A DNA stretch of 64,000 bases from Delphinus delphis (GCF_949987515.2 NC_082689.1:12289212-12353211); one strand, 5' to 3'. Numbered from the stretch's first letter, positions 1 through 15,619 are shown. The notes: generated from the letters alone by a model not told the origin. Numbers and translations: made by a program.

Positions 1-2002
1 TATGGAAATGCCAAATGTATCATTAATACCCTAACCTGGACCTACCAAATCAGAAGCTGCATTTTAGTAAGATTCCCAGGTAATTTTTATGCTGTAAAGT
101 TTGAGAAGCAATACTTTAGAGCAACGTTTTTCAAATTTTTAAACCAAGACGTTCTCGCATAGCCAGAAATTCATTTTTCATTGCGGCCTAGAAAATGTGC
201 ACATGTGCACACATGCAGCTGAAGAAACAATTTTCAGGACGTTAATGCTGTATATTTTATGCTATGCTATCCAAACAAACAAACAAAAATACAAAATCTC
301 CCCCCAAATCTGCTCAACATCTACTCCTGTGACTTCATAATTCACGAATAGTTTGTGACTTATTTGGTTTTTGCTCCCAAAGAAACCAAAGAAGTATAGC
401 CCTGAAATAGAATATTGGAAGTAGTTTCCCTGTTTGTAGGAAAAATAAATTAAATGGAAAACAGTTTGTCAATTTAAAGATTTTTTTCCTATGCATTTTT
501 TGTTTTTAAAGAGCTGGCTTTTGCCAGCAAACGTAAAGAATAAAGGAAGAGGAAACAAATATTTATGGGAAAAAAATTAGTAGAGCCATGTTTAGTTTAA
601 TAACTTAAAACATTAGTGATGTGCTTTGGGTTGAAATTTTATGTATCATAAAATTATTGTTTCTTGCTGAGACATTTTTCTGGATATGGAAAAGATCTGG
701 CCACGTGATATCATTCCATGTATTAATATTTAAGACCACCAGATTACAGTTGAGAGTCATTGTTCTAGAAGAGCATTTCTCAAACCATTTTTGATAATGG
801 TGTGGATTGGCAGAGCAAAAGACCCCACAGCCCACTTATTCTATCCATTCCCACTCTACAGAGGGAGGAGAATATAGTAATAAGAGGGAATGTGTCACTG
901 TACAAGCAAATTTTTGTGGTTTGCCTTAGCAGAGTGGTAGAGATGACTCGTCTTTGAATCACAATGTATACATGACTTAAAGTCTGGTGATTGAAAAATT
1001 ATGGTCCTCAAATACCGTTGATGGAAGCATATATCACTCTACACTCTGGGGTTAACCAAAAGATCCACAACAAAGTCCAATGTAAATGAAGAAGCTAAAC
1101 CAAAAGTAATTCGTAAGTACGCGGCATTTGGAAACCATGACCAAGTTAAGACCACATCGATAACCAAGTATGCTTCCTGAAAACTGCAGGCACTCCACAA
1201 GTTGTGCTCAATTAGAGTTACACAACCTTGCCTGCATTACATGGCAATGTAGGACCCTGAATTAGAGTCATCTAATTATGAGTTTAGTAGAGTAAACCCT
1301 ACTAAAGCAAGAGCTTAATTTTGTAAATACACCATGTCAATAACTTTAACTCATTCATTTAGTAGGTGGCCAACATGTAATCTTTGAATGTATGTAATAA
1401 CAGTATATGAATTATGCATCTTTTAGCTGTAAGAACCAAAGAAAGAATGTACATTATCAATGAGGCCCAATGTGGATTATAATCCAGATTTTCAGAACTA
1501 CCACTAGAGAATCATTCATTATCAAGGCCCCAATGAGCTATCTAGTGACAACTCTGCAATTTCATGGCTTTTTAAGGTCTTTTTGTTGTTGTTTTTTTAA
1601 TTTTATTTTCTGTTTTTCAGAGAATACAGGAAAACCCACTGAGATTTGCCTGGGAACTAAACCTAAGTAATTCCACATAGTTCCACACTCTTCACCTTGT
1701 CTAGGCCAGGGACTGCTAAAAGGTTTCATCTCACGAGCGAAGTCTGATTGATTTGTAATGGATGTCTGAGGGGTTGTGTTGAAGCCAGAAAGGGGTATCT
1801 TGTTTGATTAAGGATGTTGGCCGTGGGCATGGGACAGCGGAAGGGCAGCTGCATGCCTTGTCTTGCCCTTTCTGCTCCAGACTTTCTTTTCCTAAACTCT
1901 GAGGCAGGACATTGGTCCTCTATCACTTTGTTGAGGTCTGCTTCTGGCATATTATTGATTAATTAAACTTTGACTTTCTCCTCACCGTGTCCAGATTCAG
2001 CT
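1..2002. other. Unique AT-rich DNA, no gene seen
   Basis: No recognisable repeat family and no coding exon. Short open frames lack any family resemblance. A run of CAAA units lies near 275-292. The 770-840 area has a weak resemblance to the end of a hAT-type element (a TTCTCAAA motif), too weak to call. Confidence 0.5.
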
Positions 2003-2185
2003 AAGGTTGCCAGATAAAAGACAGGATGCTCAGATAAATCTGAATGTCAGGTAGACAACAAATACATTTTGGGATAAATATGTCCCAAATACTGCAAAGG
2101 ACAAACTTATGCAAGAGACATTGTTTATCTGAAATTCAAATTTAATTGGTTACACTGTATTTTTATTTGCTAAGTCTGGCACCTT
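2003..2185. mobile_element. Palindromic MITE-like DNA transposon relic
   Basis: The two halves are imperfect reverse complements. The left half starts AAGGTTGCCAGATAAAAG. The right half ends TTTATTTGCTAAGTCTGGCACCTT, which read backwards gives AAGGTGCCAGA and then a TAAAAATACA stretch. Internal segments also pair: AATCTGAATGTCAGGTAGACAA with TTGTTTATCTGAAATTCAAA. This shape matches non-autonomous DNA elements of mammals of the kind that are nearly all inverted repeat. I do not name the exact family. It has no coding capacity and is old, judging by the mismatches. Confidence 0.6.
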
Positions 2186-4617
2186 AAATTCCGCAGTTAG
2201 GGTACTTGACAGTGTCTGAGTATCTGAATTTATATGTTACTTACCTTCAACTTCTTCAGGGTATGCAAACTCCCTTAGCACCAGAATAGTTTTGTGTAGC
2301 CCAGAGTGACCCAAGGTAAATATGCAAACTAATCCTGAATTACAAAAGTTTGATAAATCCTAGGAATGTGGCAAAGGAGAGTGGGGGAGAGATTTAAAGG
2401 ATTAGGGGTCAGTGGAATGTACGAGTCAGGAATGTTCAATATTGTAGGCTGGGATTAAGCTATTTGGAGGAAGCTGAGGTGGGTGAAACCAGTTGGTTTA
2501 GAGGTGACTGTCAGGGTGGGATTTAAAAGGAGAAAAGCAGTGCAGCATTGTGTTTGATTCTTTCAAAGCTGCAACTACTTCCACATTAGGAGTTTCTGGG
2601 AAAGGGGGAGGGAGTAGGAACAAGGCATTTCTTAAGATTCAGGCTGGCACTTGGACTGGAATGGAGATTATAATTCTATGTGTGATTCTGAAATACGGCG
2701 GCGATAATCTTTGGAGTCCTGCCAAAGCATTCCAAAACATATTCTTAACACTTTAGAAAAGAGGGATGGGGAGAAAACATTTAAGCACAGAATGCTCGGA
2801 GAGATTCTTTGTACTCTCTTCTCTCTCCTTTTTTTTCTTTCTATCTCATCTTCATTCTATCAGTTTTCTGGGAGTAAAATCTAATTGTTGGTGTTTGTGT
2901 CAAATGAATTATGTGTATGCATGTATGAATATAGTTTAATTTAAAACCATGATCGCTTTTGATTATAATTCAGAAGCATCCTAAGCTTTTAATGCAAAAC
3001 AACAGAAAAACTGGGAACCAGAGTTTAGCCAAAGATTAAATTTGTGACTAGCCATGGGAAGATTTACAGTTAAGCACTACTATTAAGACTAATTTCCCCA
3101 ATGGTTCCACTAGATTTTCTGCATGCTGAAGAGTTACACTGGAGTATGTCAGATCTTAGTCATCTTGGTAAATTGCATGAAATCAACGAGGTATGTGACG
3201 ACTGTAGGTTGGAACAGTGATTTGAGTTCTGTATTATGTATCTGAATTTGAAATTAATGTTTGACTTTAAGGCTTCTTAGAAAATCCAACACATCTTTCT
3301 TTTGTCTTATCGGTTTGTTTTATTAAGCCTTGAAATAACCTGCAGAGTGTCCAAGGAGTGCAAAGGAAATGGGGTTAAGGATATTCATCTGATCACTTTC
3401 ACATCAAGTCTAGATATTCAGCAGTTTAGGAGGAAATGCAGCTACCAGCCCCCAAATGAAGCTGCTGGTAAACTGGCTATCTTACCTTGCCTTCTAAGAA
3501 CTCTCTTCCCTCTTCTCCTTTTCCCTCTTCACTTTCTCTCTCTCTCGGTAATGTTTTCGCACTATGTAATGGTCATTTTTGTATTACTTACTGCAGGGTC
3601 CCCAGGAAGGTGAAGGCAGAGGAAACAGATTATGTGCCAGGGAGCTGGATTTCCTCTAAAGCCTTTTCCATCGAATGAAGCTTCCTCCTTTCACAGGTTT
3701 ATAAACAGCCCTTCCTGTGATTTTGCAGCACGGAATATGGTGAGTCCTCCTGTCAGCTCAGTGCAGCCAGGTGCTCAGCGTCTGCTGCAGTGAGCTAGTG
3801 CCTCTGCAAGCTGCGTGTTTGCTATCATACTGGCATTCTGTCATCCTCCGGGGAACCAGGAGGCTCACTGTAACGTACAACGCTCCCCACTTGGTCATGC
3901 AGGTAGCAAGAATATCACATTAATATGAAATGCTGATGCTCTGCTTCTGCGTTGCTATTTTTTTCCCTGATAAGCCTATCACAGTGATATCAAAAGCAGC
4001 AGGAAGCCCAGCCTTGGTGGTACATTACTGCTTTGTGGCCAAGAGGTCCTGGAGGACAGAGCAGAGAGTTTTTCTTTTCCCGGAGGAGTGAGGGCAAGCC
4101 CCCTTTTCTTCACATGATTTCGTTTTTCCATATAACTGTTGAATTTCTGGCATGGTAGGAAAAGCATAGTGATAGAAGTCTTTCTGGATGGAGAAACTTG
4201 CTAAGCCCATGCAGATACATGTATAATGGAAAGCGTTAGCAGTCAGTCCTTATTCTAAAGGTAAAAACAAATATTGGGGAAATCATCCCATATGCGTGAT
4301 TACTAAATTCTGGATTGTCCAACTACTGCATGTGGCATGAAATTTAGATCAGTGGAGGGCAGAGCAAATGTTCTACCTGAATAATTATGAATTTCATTTG
4401 TAAATTACATTAATGAGTTTTCACAAATGGCAGATTTGGTGATATCAGAATTAACCCTGTCTCATATTTCTTCATGATTGTATCCCAATCTAAGTGTACG
4501 CCAGATACACCTCATTTCATATTCTTTATACAATAGAAAACTGTGTACGTTGAATTTTAATAAAGCAAACTACATTTTAACTCTGTGATGGCGAAACAGA
4601 TGTGTGAAGATTGATAT
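2186..4617. other. Unique DNA, no gene seen
   Basis: No repeat family recognised apart from short CT-rich runs (about 2815-2850 and 3505-3546). A polypyrimidine stretch, AG and GTGAGT occur close together near 3712-3745, but no open frame or conservation evidence supports an exon. The open frames here (up to 103 codons) have no familiar domain. Confidence 0.5.
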
Positions 4618-4805
4618 TAATTTAATGATTACTATGTGCCAGGCACAGTGCTTAGTTCTTTATATGAATTTTCTAATTCGAATCCTTACAACTCCATTAT
4701 TTAGGTACTATAATAATTCCCATTTGATACATGTAGAAATTGGCCCAAAGGTCGAATAACTTATCAGTACCTAGTGATGAAGTTCAGATTTCAACTCAGA
4801 CAGTC
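4618..4805 (-). mobile_element. MIR SINE
   Basis: Reads as the reverse complement of a MIR core: ACTATGTGCCAGGCACAGTG, then TTTATATGAATT, ATCCTTACAACTCC, a TTAGGTACTATAATAATTCCCATTT block, and a degraded tRNA-like end near 4790 (ATTTCAACTCAGACAGTCTG). MIR is an ancient tRNA-derived mammalian SINE, no longer active. Confidence 0.8.
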
Positions 4806-4842
4806 TGATATTCCTGGGCCCAGGCTATAATGGTGAAAAGTG

Positions 4843-4870
4843 ATCCTACATAGTTGTCACTATGTAGGAT
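4843..4870. repeat. Perfect inverted repeat (hairpin)
   Basis: Arms ATCCTACATAG (4843-4853) and CTATGTAGGAT (4860-4870) are exact reverse complements, 11 bp each, around a 6-nt loop TTGTCA. About 40 bp downstream lies a short imperfect direct repeat (ATAGTTGTTCCAACGAG at 4910-4926, then ATAGTTCCAACTAG at 4927-4940). Not part of a repeat I recognise. Confidence 0.8.
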
Positions 4871-5007
4871 GTATGTTGTAAACCTCAGGCTTGCTATGGT
4901 TCAGACTGCATAGTTGTTCCAACGAGATAGTTCCAACTAGATATTCCATTCTAGGGAATTGGGATCTCATTCTACCCTCATTGCCAAATCTCCCTTGTAG
5001 GACTTTG

Positions 5008-5211
5008 GGACTTCCCTGGCAGTCCAGTGATTAAGACTTCGCCTTCCAATGCAGGGGTTGCCGGAGCTGGTCAGGGAGCTAAGGTCCCACATGCCTCGTG
5101 GTCAAAAAACCAAAACATAAAAAAAAAAAAGAAAAAAAAGAACAATATTGTAACAAATTCAATAAAGCCTTTAAAAATGGTCCACATCAAAAAAAACTCT
5201 TAAAAAAAAAA
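5008..5211 (+). mobile_element. CHR-type SINE (older, with 3' extension)
   Basis: Starts GGGACTTCCCTGGCAGTCC, the tRNA-Glu-derived head of CHR SINEs, with the phrase AAGGTCCCACATGCC and an A-rich stretch. It then continues with AACAATATTGTAACAAATTC and TTTAAAAATGGTCCACATC before a final A-run, the longer 3' part seen in some CHR copies. Divergence from the GC-rich copies elsewhere in the window suggests an older subfamily. CHR SINEs are known from whales, hippos and ruminants and need L1-type reverse transcriptase to move. Confidence 0.85.
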
Positions 5212-5213
5212 GA

Positions 5214-6824
5214 CTAACATCCATTTGGTCAGACTTTTGTTCCTAATCTCTATTTTGGACTGCAGTTAGCTTGGACACAGGAGGCAAGGCATTCAGTAGC
5301 TTTGCTGAATAAATGAGTAGGGTCTTGATAAACGTAAATTAATTTTGTAGTGTTGTTTTTGTATTTTGCCAGATGTAAAGGGGTTAAAGTAACATTACTG
5401 TAGTTAGCAATAGTATTCTCTCTGGAGTCTTTATCCTGCCATAGTAGCAGAAAAAGTACCTTAGTTAATTTAGGTTTTCCCGTGCTTTTCTCATACACTG
5501 CAGCTATACTGGGGGTGAGTTGAAGGCCCTAACCAGCTAAAATAGAACTGGGGGACAATGCCCAGATTCTCCTTTCAGGACTGAGGTATCCATTCTCCCA
5601 GCTACCAAGAGTGTTGTCTCTTGACAGCTCACAGCTGCACTCCACCCTGGGACTTTCCCATGGTTGTTACTTTGGGGACCTCCTTTCAGCCATATTAACT
5701 GATATTTTATAGATATTTATGAGTGTTTATTTCTGTCCCCCGTCTTTTACCCTCTCTCTGTTCCAACCATCTAAACCTTCTTCATTCATTGCCTCAGGGG
5801 AGGGCAGCAGTCAGACCAAAAGCACAAGTGGTGAAGACCACCCACCGTCTTTCTACATTGAAAGACCACACCCCAGAGGGAGTAAAAAGGCTTCCGATTT
5901 TAGTTAGGAGGCTAGTTAGCCCTTATGGTGAGGATCAACCCACTTCTCTCTTCTCATCATGTCTCTTCTGCTCCCTTCTCTTCCCTTCTCCAGGGGAGAA
6001 GAGTGTTGGTTGAAGAATTCACTTCTCAAGCCCTCACAATGACTAATCTGATCTTTCAAAGATGTAATCTCACTACATCTAGCACTTTATTGTAGTTGAA
6101 ATCTCTTTGCCGGCCACAATTCTGTTAAAGCATCATCAATCTCTTCTTTTTTTTTAAAATCTAGGATTTAAAAAAAATACACTGTTCTGCTCATGGGGTG
6201 TTAATAATTATTTGTTGTTATTTTTCTTCTTATTATTGAACTTGTTGACTATAGCCAGGACACAAAATAATAAAATGCATATCAAGTATAAAACTGACAT
6301 TAGATTTTTGAAACTCATTGTTGACCATATCAGCCACACTGATAAGAATATGCAGTCCTCTCCTCACAGCTGCTTGACTTAGGTTTCTCTTATATTTTGA
6401 AACTTATAAACATCTTTCTTAGTATCCACAAGAATCTATTTATAATGTTCACACACTTCAATGATTCACTGTAGTCACTACTTGTAAGTAAATATCTCAC
6501 TTCCTGGATAGATAATGAGATATCATGAATGAAGCTGGTACTATGAATGAAAGGGTTACCAAGGAGAGGAGGCAAACCAAATCCAGGATTCAAGTATACC
6601 TTCTTTCCTTTCATTGGTCCCTGAGATGAGTAAGGAAACTGCCCAGGGGATTTGAGGGAACAACCTTTCGGCTTTATCACTAAAAGGGAATACTTGATCA
6701 ATAGAATTAAGGTGTTCAACCATGGTGATTGTTAAGGAAGTGCATGTAAAACTAACAACCATGTACCATGTCATGGCTCTTAAACTGTCAAAGATGAATA
6801 CAACAGTAATTTCTATGGGTTCAG
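5214..6824. other. Unique DNA, no gene seen
   Basis: No repeat family recognised. Two overlapping open frames (5719-5907 and 5723-6013, up to 96 codons) show no domain and no convincing splice context. The 5940-6000 part is pyrimidine-rich. Confidence 0.5.
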
Positions 6825-7440
6825 GAAATGGACACCTTTTGCTCAGCTAGTAGAACTGTAAGTTGGTCTTCCCTTTCAGAAGAGTAATTTGTAATTTGGG
6901 ACACAAAGCCTCAAAATACTTGTTTTCCCTTTGATTTAGTAATTTCATATTCAGGAATTTATCCTAAGAAAATTATCAGAGATGAGGCAAAGAGTTATGT
7001 ACAAGGATGCTTATTGAATATTTATTTATAACACTGGAAAATTAGAACCAACTCAATGTGTGGCAATAGACAGATGGTTAAATATTATCATGATTATGCT
7101 ATGAGATAATATGCATCAATTCAAATTTTTGAGCAACATTTAATGACACAGAAGAAGCTATGACATTACATTAAGTGAAAAGTACCATATTTAGGATAAT
7201 ACAAATTTTGTAAGTAAGGAATAACTATTTTGGGTATAAAAAAATTCCAGAAGGAACCAACTCTGCCAACACCTTGATCTTGGACTTCTAGCTTTTAGAA
7301 CTAGGGGAGAATAAATTTCTGTGGTTTAAGGAAAAAAAATTCCAGGAGGAAAATAAACCAAACTGTGAACAATGATGTAGTAGAGTTGAGGAGTTTTAAT
7401 TTTTTCTTTGTAATTTCTATACTTTCAAAAATTTCCAGAT
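6825..7440 (+). mobile_element. Old L1M-type LINE 3' end (interrupted)
   Basis: Degenerate but ordered L1 3' features: CAGGAATTTATCCTAAGAAA, AAGAGTTATGTACAAGGATG, TTTATAACACTGGAAAATTAG, a TGGTTAAATATTATCATGAT block, ATTTAATGACA and TTAAGTGAAAAG. After an insertion at 7257-7332 it resumes with CCAGGAGGAAAATAAACC and TTTCTATACTTTCAAAAATTT. This is the C-terminal ORF2/3' untranslated part of an inactive mammalian L1M. No intact frame remains. Confidence 0.75.
7257..7332 (+). mobile_element. Short LTR-derived insertion with flanking repeats
   Basis: About 76 bp matching the 3' part of a MaLR-type LTR (CTGCCAACACCTTGATCTTG, AGAATAAATTTCTGTGG). The complete MaLR copy at 49388-49798 has the same stretch. 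Here it stops about 17 nt after AATAAA (7310-7315) and runs into eight A residues. Flanks are near-identical 19-bp repeats: 7238-7256 and 7333-7351 (18/19). This fits retroposition of a transcript polyadenylated in the LTR. A plain LTR fragment beside a chance repeat is the alternative. Confidence 0.6.
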
Positions 7441-8120
7441 CAGCTATGTATCACTTATAATTATGAAGGAACAACAGAAGTATTCTCATACAAGTGATAT
7501 TTGTCTTTGGTGATGACATTAGTGCCTTCGCATGGAGAGGAAGAAAGCACTCCATATGTACACAGTGCCATTCAATGATAGACGTATCTGAGGATCACTT
7601 CCACAAAGTGCCCCACCAGTCTCTGTCCTGCTCTCAAAGTCCCAGTTCTGGGTTTCTTTGGCATGCATGTACTGTGAGTACAGCATTAAAAGCTCAATCT
7701 CTTCCTTTGTAGGGTGACAATGGGAATTGATCTTTTGTTATTCCTTGAGGATTACTTGCTAAAATGCTTTGTTCATAACTATGCATGATTTGGAAACTTC
7801 CTTCTCTTCAGAAACAGCAAACATGTTAAACTGTAAGCAAAGTAAAGAATTTTGCAGACCATAGTCTTTCTCAACTGCTGTGGCATGAACTTAGACTTAC
7901 ACTCACGGGGATATTTTTGAAAAAGGAATTTGAGCATCATGGAGTGGAGAGAGAAAACGACCACTTCCATAGAAACAATAACATAAAGTTCCTGATTTCT
8001 GTGTCTACTGAATTAGAAAAAGAATTATTAGTTACTGTTAATGGAAACTCATGCAGTTATGAATGCAATGTAAGGTTGCAATGTTTAGTATTTCTCCAAG
8101 GAAATTGTTTTCTTTATCCC
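7441..8120. other. Unique DNA, no gene seen
   Basis: No repeat recognised. Open frames 7494-7712 and 7917-8135 have no family resemblance. Confidence 0.5.
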
Positions 8121-11341
<3,221 letters not shown>

Positions 11342-12654
11342 GTGTATCTCCCTTTAATTTTGATTTACTCCTTCCAAGATTTCTCCCAGCACAAGTTTTG
11401 CAAAGTATCTTACAGAAAATAAATGAGACAAATAAAATGCTATAAAATCACCATATGTTTTCTAGGAATAGAGGAATTAATGTTTTTTCCATTCATTTTT
11501 CCCTCTGTTCCCCCATCCTTCCCTTCCTCTATTGCTCTCATTTACACTCTTGTTCTCACTCTTTCACCCTCTTGCTCTCTCTTTCTTTGCTTCCTGATTT
11601 AGGTTGTTACATAAAGTCTGATCCTACTTGGCCCTTTCAAGGTAAGAATATATAAAATCATAGTTTTAAAAACAGTATTTTAACATGCATAAGCCATAAC
11701 TGCTGTAATAGGAACATGTTCTCCTGTGTAAGATGGCATCATCTTTTAAGATTTAACTTGTGATATGTAACTTTGCTTGGACAAGGATATTCATAAAAAA
11801 AGTGCCTTTCTTAATTTTCAGATTTGGAGATGCCTTGTGGCTGTTTTTAAATGGTTTACTCACTGTGGATGCAAAACTAGGGAAAGTCTTATTTCTTGTT
11901 TCTTTCAATAATTTTAGCAAACATCTGCTAAGAGCTCCCAGGGGTATATTTTGCACAGAACTGGTAATGCTAAGCGCCTGCTACTTTCAGAATATGTAAC
12001 CCAGCTAATATGCATTACAATTTAATAAATCCATGAATGGATATTACATGGAGATTGTAGACCAGCTGTTCCCTGCTAAAACAAGCCAGAGGAACAAGGG
12101 TTGTAGCTAGAGGGATTCAGGTTCAATATAAGGAAATTGAAGAAGTTGCTGGTGAGATTTTTGAGTGCACTATGAAGATCCTTACTCAGAAGGTTGAATG
12201 TTGTCACTGCTGGCCTGTGATTTCCAAGTCTTGCAAGTTAAAAAAAGAACAAAAATATCTATTTGGATTTTAAACTTAGATGAAAATTGTTGTATTTACT
12301 GAAACAAGTTCTCAAGCAGTACTGAAAATAAGGAGGAAAATCTCCTTTCAAAATTTCTAGAGTTAAAATAGAACCTATTCACCCTCTTTGTCTCTGTCTT
12401 AACATAGCAAAAACGGAATCCCTGCAGATTGTAGAAGTGATTTCAGGCCTTGTACCAAGCCTCTACCATCACAATTTTCTCACTGGACTTTTCAATAAAT
12501 TCCCTGTCCGTTACACTGACAACCAGAGTCAGACCTGGAGTAAGACTGAAGCAACAAGTTTCCTTCAGTTTCAGAGAAAGGACTCAGACTGGAGCTTTCC
12601 AGAAAGCACCCTTGATGCAGAACATTCCTACTTATCCAGTCACTATAAGCATTG
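11342..12654. other. Unique DNA, no gene seen
   Basis: No repeat family recognised, only a CT-rich stretch around 11500-11600. Open frames (for example 11455-11655 and 12450-12773) lack domains; the last runs into a MIR. Confidence 0.5.
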
Positions 12655-12835
12655 ACAGTCTGGCTTTTCCACTCATCAGTTGTGTGGCAAGTTATTTAAT
12701 ATCTGTATGTCTCGGTTTCCTCATCAGTATAAATGTAAATAATAATAGTACCTACCTCAAAGGGCTGTTGTGAAGGAAAACTAATTTAACACCTGCAAGG
12801 TGTCTGGAGCAAACTGTGCTTGGAACAAAATATGT
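12655..12835 (+). mobile_element. MIR SINE
   Basis: Plus-strand MIR signature: CTCGGTTTCCTCATCAG, then AATAATAATAGTACCTACCTC, TTGTGAAGGA and a TGCTTGGAACA end. The 5' tRNA-like part is degraded. Confidence 0.75.
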
Positions 12836-12997
12836 GGAGTGAAAATGTTGGCTAATATCACAAATTTGCCATCAACTCTAGATGCCAAACTTGGCTTCCA
12901 AACATGTGACAAGATAGCTAAATAATTTTATAAAAATAATCTATAAATATACCTCTTTTTAAGGTACTGGAAGAATGCAGGGATGAATAAAAAGTGA

Positions 12998-13290
12998 TAT
13001 CCAAGAGGTTTGTTATTCAGTGGAGGAGATATAGAATATATGTACATTTCTATAGTCCAAGGCACAATAAATAATGTAAGACCAGAGCACAAAGGAAGCA
13101 GACATTCTTAATAGCTGGAAGAATCTGATAAGATTTGTAGGCGTGGTGAAACTTTGAATATCTTATTTGCCTGGAGTCTTCACAGTACCTGGCTCAGTGG
13201 CTGCTGCATAGAAGGTGCTCAGTGGATATATAAGGAATGACTGAGTGTGGCAGGTAGAGGTCAGAGGTTTGGGGAAAGCTTCTTTGGAGG
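12998..13290. mobile_element. L2 fragments (composite)
   Basis: 13000-13140 and 13255-13300 resemble L2 3' sequence read backwards (AGAGCACAAAGGAAGC; GGGGAAAGCTTCTTTGGAGG). 13165-13248 reads as an L2 3' end forwards (AGTACCTGGCTCAGTGGC, AGAAGGTGCTCAGTGGATAT, GAATGACTGAGTG). Either two old L2 fragments are nested or my boundaries are blurred by divergence. Confidence 0.45.
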
Positions 13291-15619
13291 GGAAAGAGTA
13301 TAAACCAAACACGGAGGCATGGAAAGGATCCAGTTAGGAAGTCCATGACTGGTGGATTCATACGTTGGGGGTCCGTGATGAAGCAATCATCAACATAGAT
13401 TTAGTTTTAGATATTGGACAGTCTTGAATGACATTCTACTGATTTAAATTATATGTGATACCAATGGAGACAAGCAGAACATCAGATAGTTCCAAGAAGG
13501 ATCTGGTGTGATTGGATATGAACTATAGGAATGTGCCTTTTATGATTTTGAGGAATGTTAGGACAGTCATCTTATTAACAATATTAACAAGACCACAGCC
13601 ACTCCTCTCATAAGGTTGCCCATGTCGTGGGTTAAAAGTTATTAGTTGAAATTTTTGTCCTCAACACCCAAGGACTCTAGTAAGATGGGCTTAGACAGTG
13701 GCATGTAGACCAGAAGGAGCGTCTTTGCTATCCCTAAGCCTAGATTGTAACCTGGGGACTGTGCTCCTGCTGTCCTCCAGAAAGGACAGAAACTTTTGAG
13801 ATTAGTGGACTGAAATATATATGAAAGAGAATTGATGAGTAAGGCAACTAGATGACTCAATCTCCCCCATGGGGGAGAAGTCCTGGGCTACTTTGCCACT
13901 CCTGGTCCATAAAAGGAGAAAGCAAAAGAATGAGCCATGCCAATGTGTGTGATCATTAATCCACAGTGACCCTGCTCATTAGTAAATGCAGCCCAGGCAC
14001 ATGCCTGAAATCTGACTCATTAAATGAGTGTTCTTCCTCCTGGAGAGAAGAAAAGAAGGTTCAGGGGAAAGTAGGTGTTTGTCTTTTCAGAATCCTGCCT
14101 GGAATATGAACTAAAGAGAACTGTTAGAGACAGAGAGAATCTGAGCAAGGTCAGTGTCGTGAGGAAAGAGAGTTTGATTTCAAAGACTTCGAAGAATCTG
14201 ATCTGATGTTGGGATGAGCAATACAGAGGCATTGAAGATGATTATCATTTTGCCATCTCTTGTGACTTGGAGGATGGCATTGCTGCCATTAACTGAAATA
14301 AGCAATGAAGAGACCAGGATGATTTCTCTTCTTTTGCAGTTTTACTGTAGCTTGAAACAAAACATATCAGCTTGTACCCAGAGACTACGTTAAGGCTGAG
14401 AAGAGCTATAAGTTAATTAACAAGTAATATTACAGTGTTAGGAGAAAGGAAAGGATGAAATTACTTTTTTTCTTTTTCTAGAGAATAAGGAATAGCAAAG
14501 TAGAATTCTTCAGGAGGCAGGTAGACTCAGTGTCCTGAAACAAATGGCTGTTTGTTTGACATCCTTTTTGTGTCTCAGAGGATCTCAAGAAACATCTAAG
14601 AGGTGCTGAAAGATTTTAAAAGGATTATGTAAAAAAATTTGTGAAAGAAGGGAGTCATAGAAATTACTCTCTAGGCAATATTTTCATAGTTGAACAGAGA
14701 GCCTTTGCTTTTGGTATTGTTTTTATGCATATGAAAGAAAAGAAGAGATTCCTCTTTAAAGCCAGCAATGATATTTTAAAAAGAAGGGCAGGAACAACAT
14801 AATGATTCTAGGCTCATGAAGAAAGATACACATATGTAACTTAGTATTTGCCCTAATATCACTGAAGGGAACTGGTGAGGGGTCTAGGATAGACAACTAA
14901 GATAAGAAGTGTTGAAATGTAGTTAATATTCCAGGTTAATATTTGGAGAAGACAAGAAAAAGCTTATGACAGAAAAGGGACTCAAACTCAGTGACTGCTA
15001 ACGAGTCATGCAATTTAAGAGAACACTCTCATTAATGAGGATCAACTCTCAACAAAGATTGGAAGGCCCAAGAGCTGGAGACTTATACAATTGTCAGAGG
15101 CAAGAATAGACAATGTCCAAGATCCAAGATGGTAGTTTGAGCCACGGGGACAGTGGTAATAGTAGGGCTGGAACTCTGGTCAGTGGCTGGGGGAAAAGTG
15201 TAGGAACCCACTGTAGTAGTAGGAAGAAGGACCGTGGTAAGCTAGAGTATTTTCATTTGGGTTCTTGTTAGGACAAGAGTCAGTTCTCAGGATGGGTTAT
15301 CTTGAGTCCTTATGGAAGAATGAGTAAGCTCTTCATGTACATATATGGAATGATCTCTCAGAATAAAACAAAAGAAATACAGAGCACTCGGTATAGTATG
15401 CTAGCAATTGTGTAAAATAAAAGGTGCATGGCTGTATATATCTAATCTATCTTAGAACTTCTGGAAGGATCCACAAGAATCTGTAATTTCTTGGTAAGTG
15501 GTAATGAAGAACTGAGGAAAAGAAAAAAGGAATGGAAAGAAGACTTTAACTTATACCTATAAATTGTTATATGACCTTGGAAAAATTAAAGATATATGTT
15601 TTAAAAAGAGGGCTGCTGA
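13291..15619. other. Unique DNA, no gene seen
   Basis: No repeat family recognised. Open frames are short and unremarkable. Includes several purine-rich stretches around 14430-14780. Confidence 0.5.

Noticed and set aside
5719..6013. Two overlapping frames (62 and 96 codons) as a small gene
   Set aside because: No domain, no start context that stands out, no splice pairing and no codon-use signal visible by eye.
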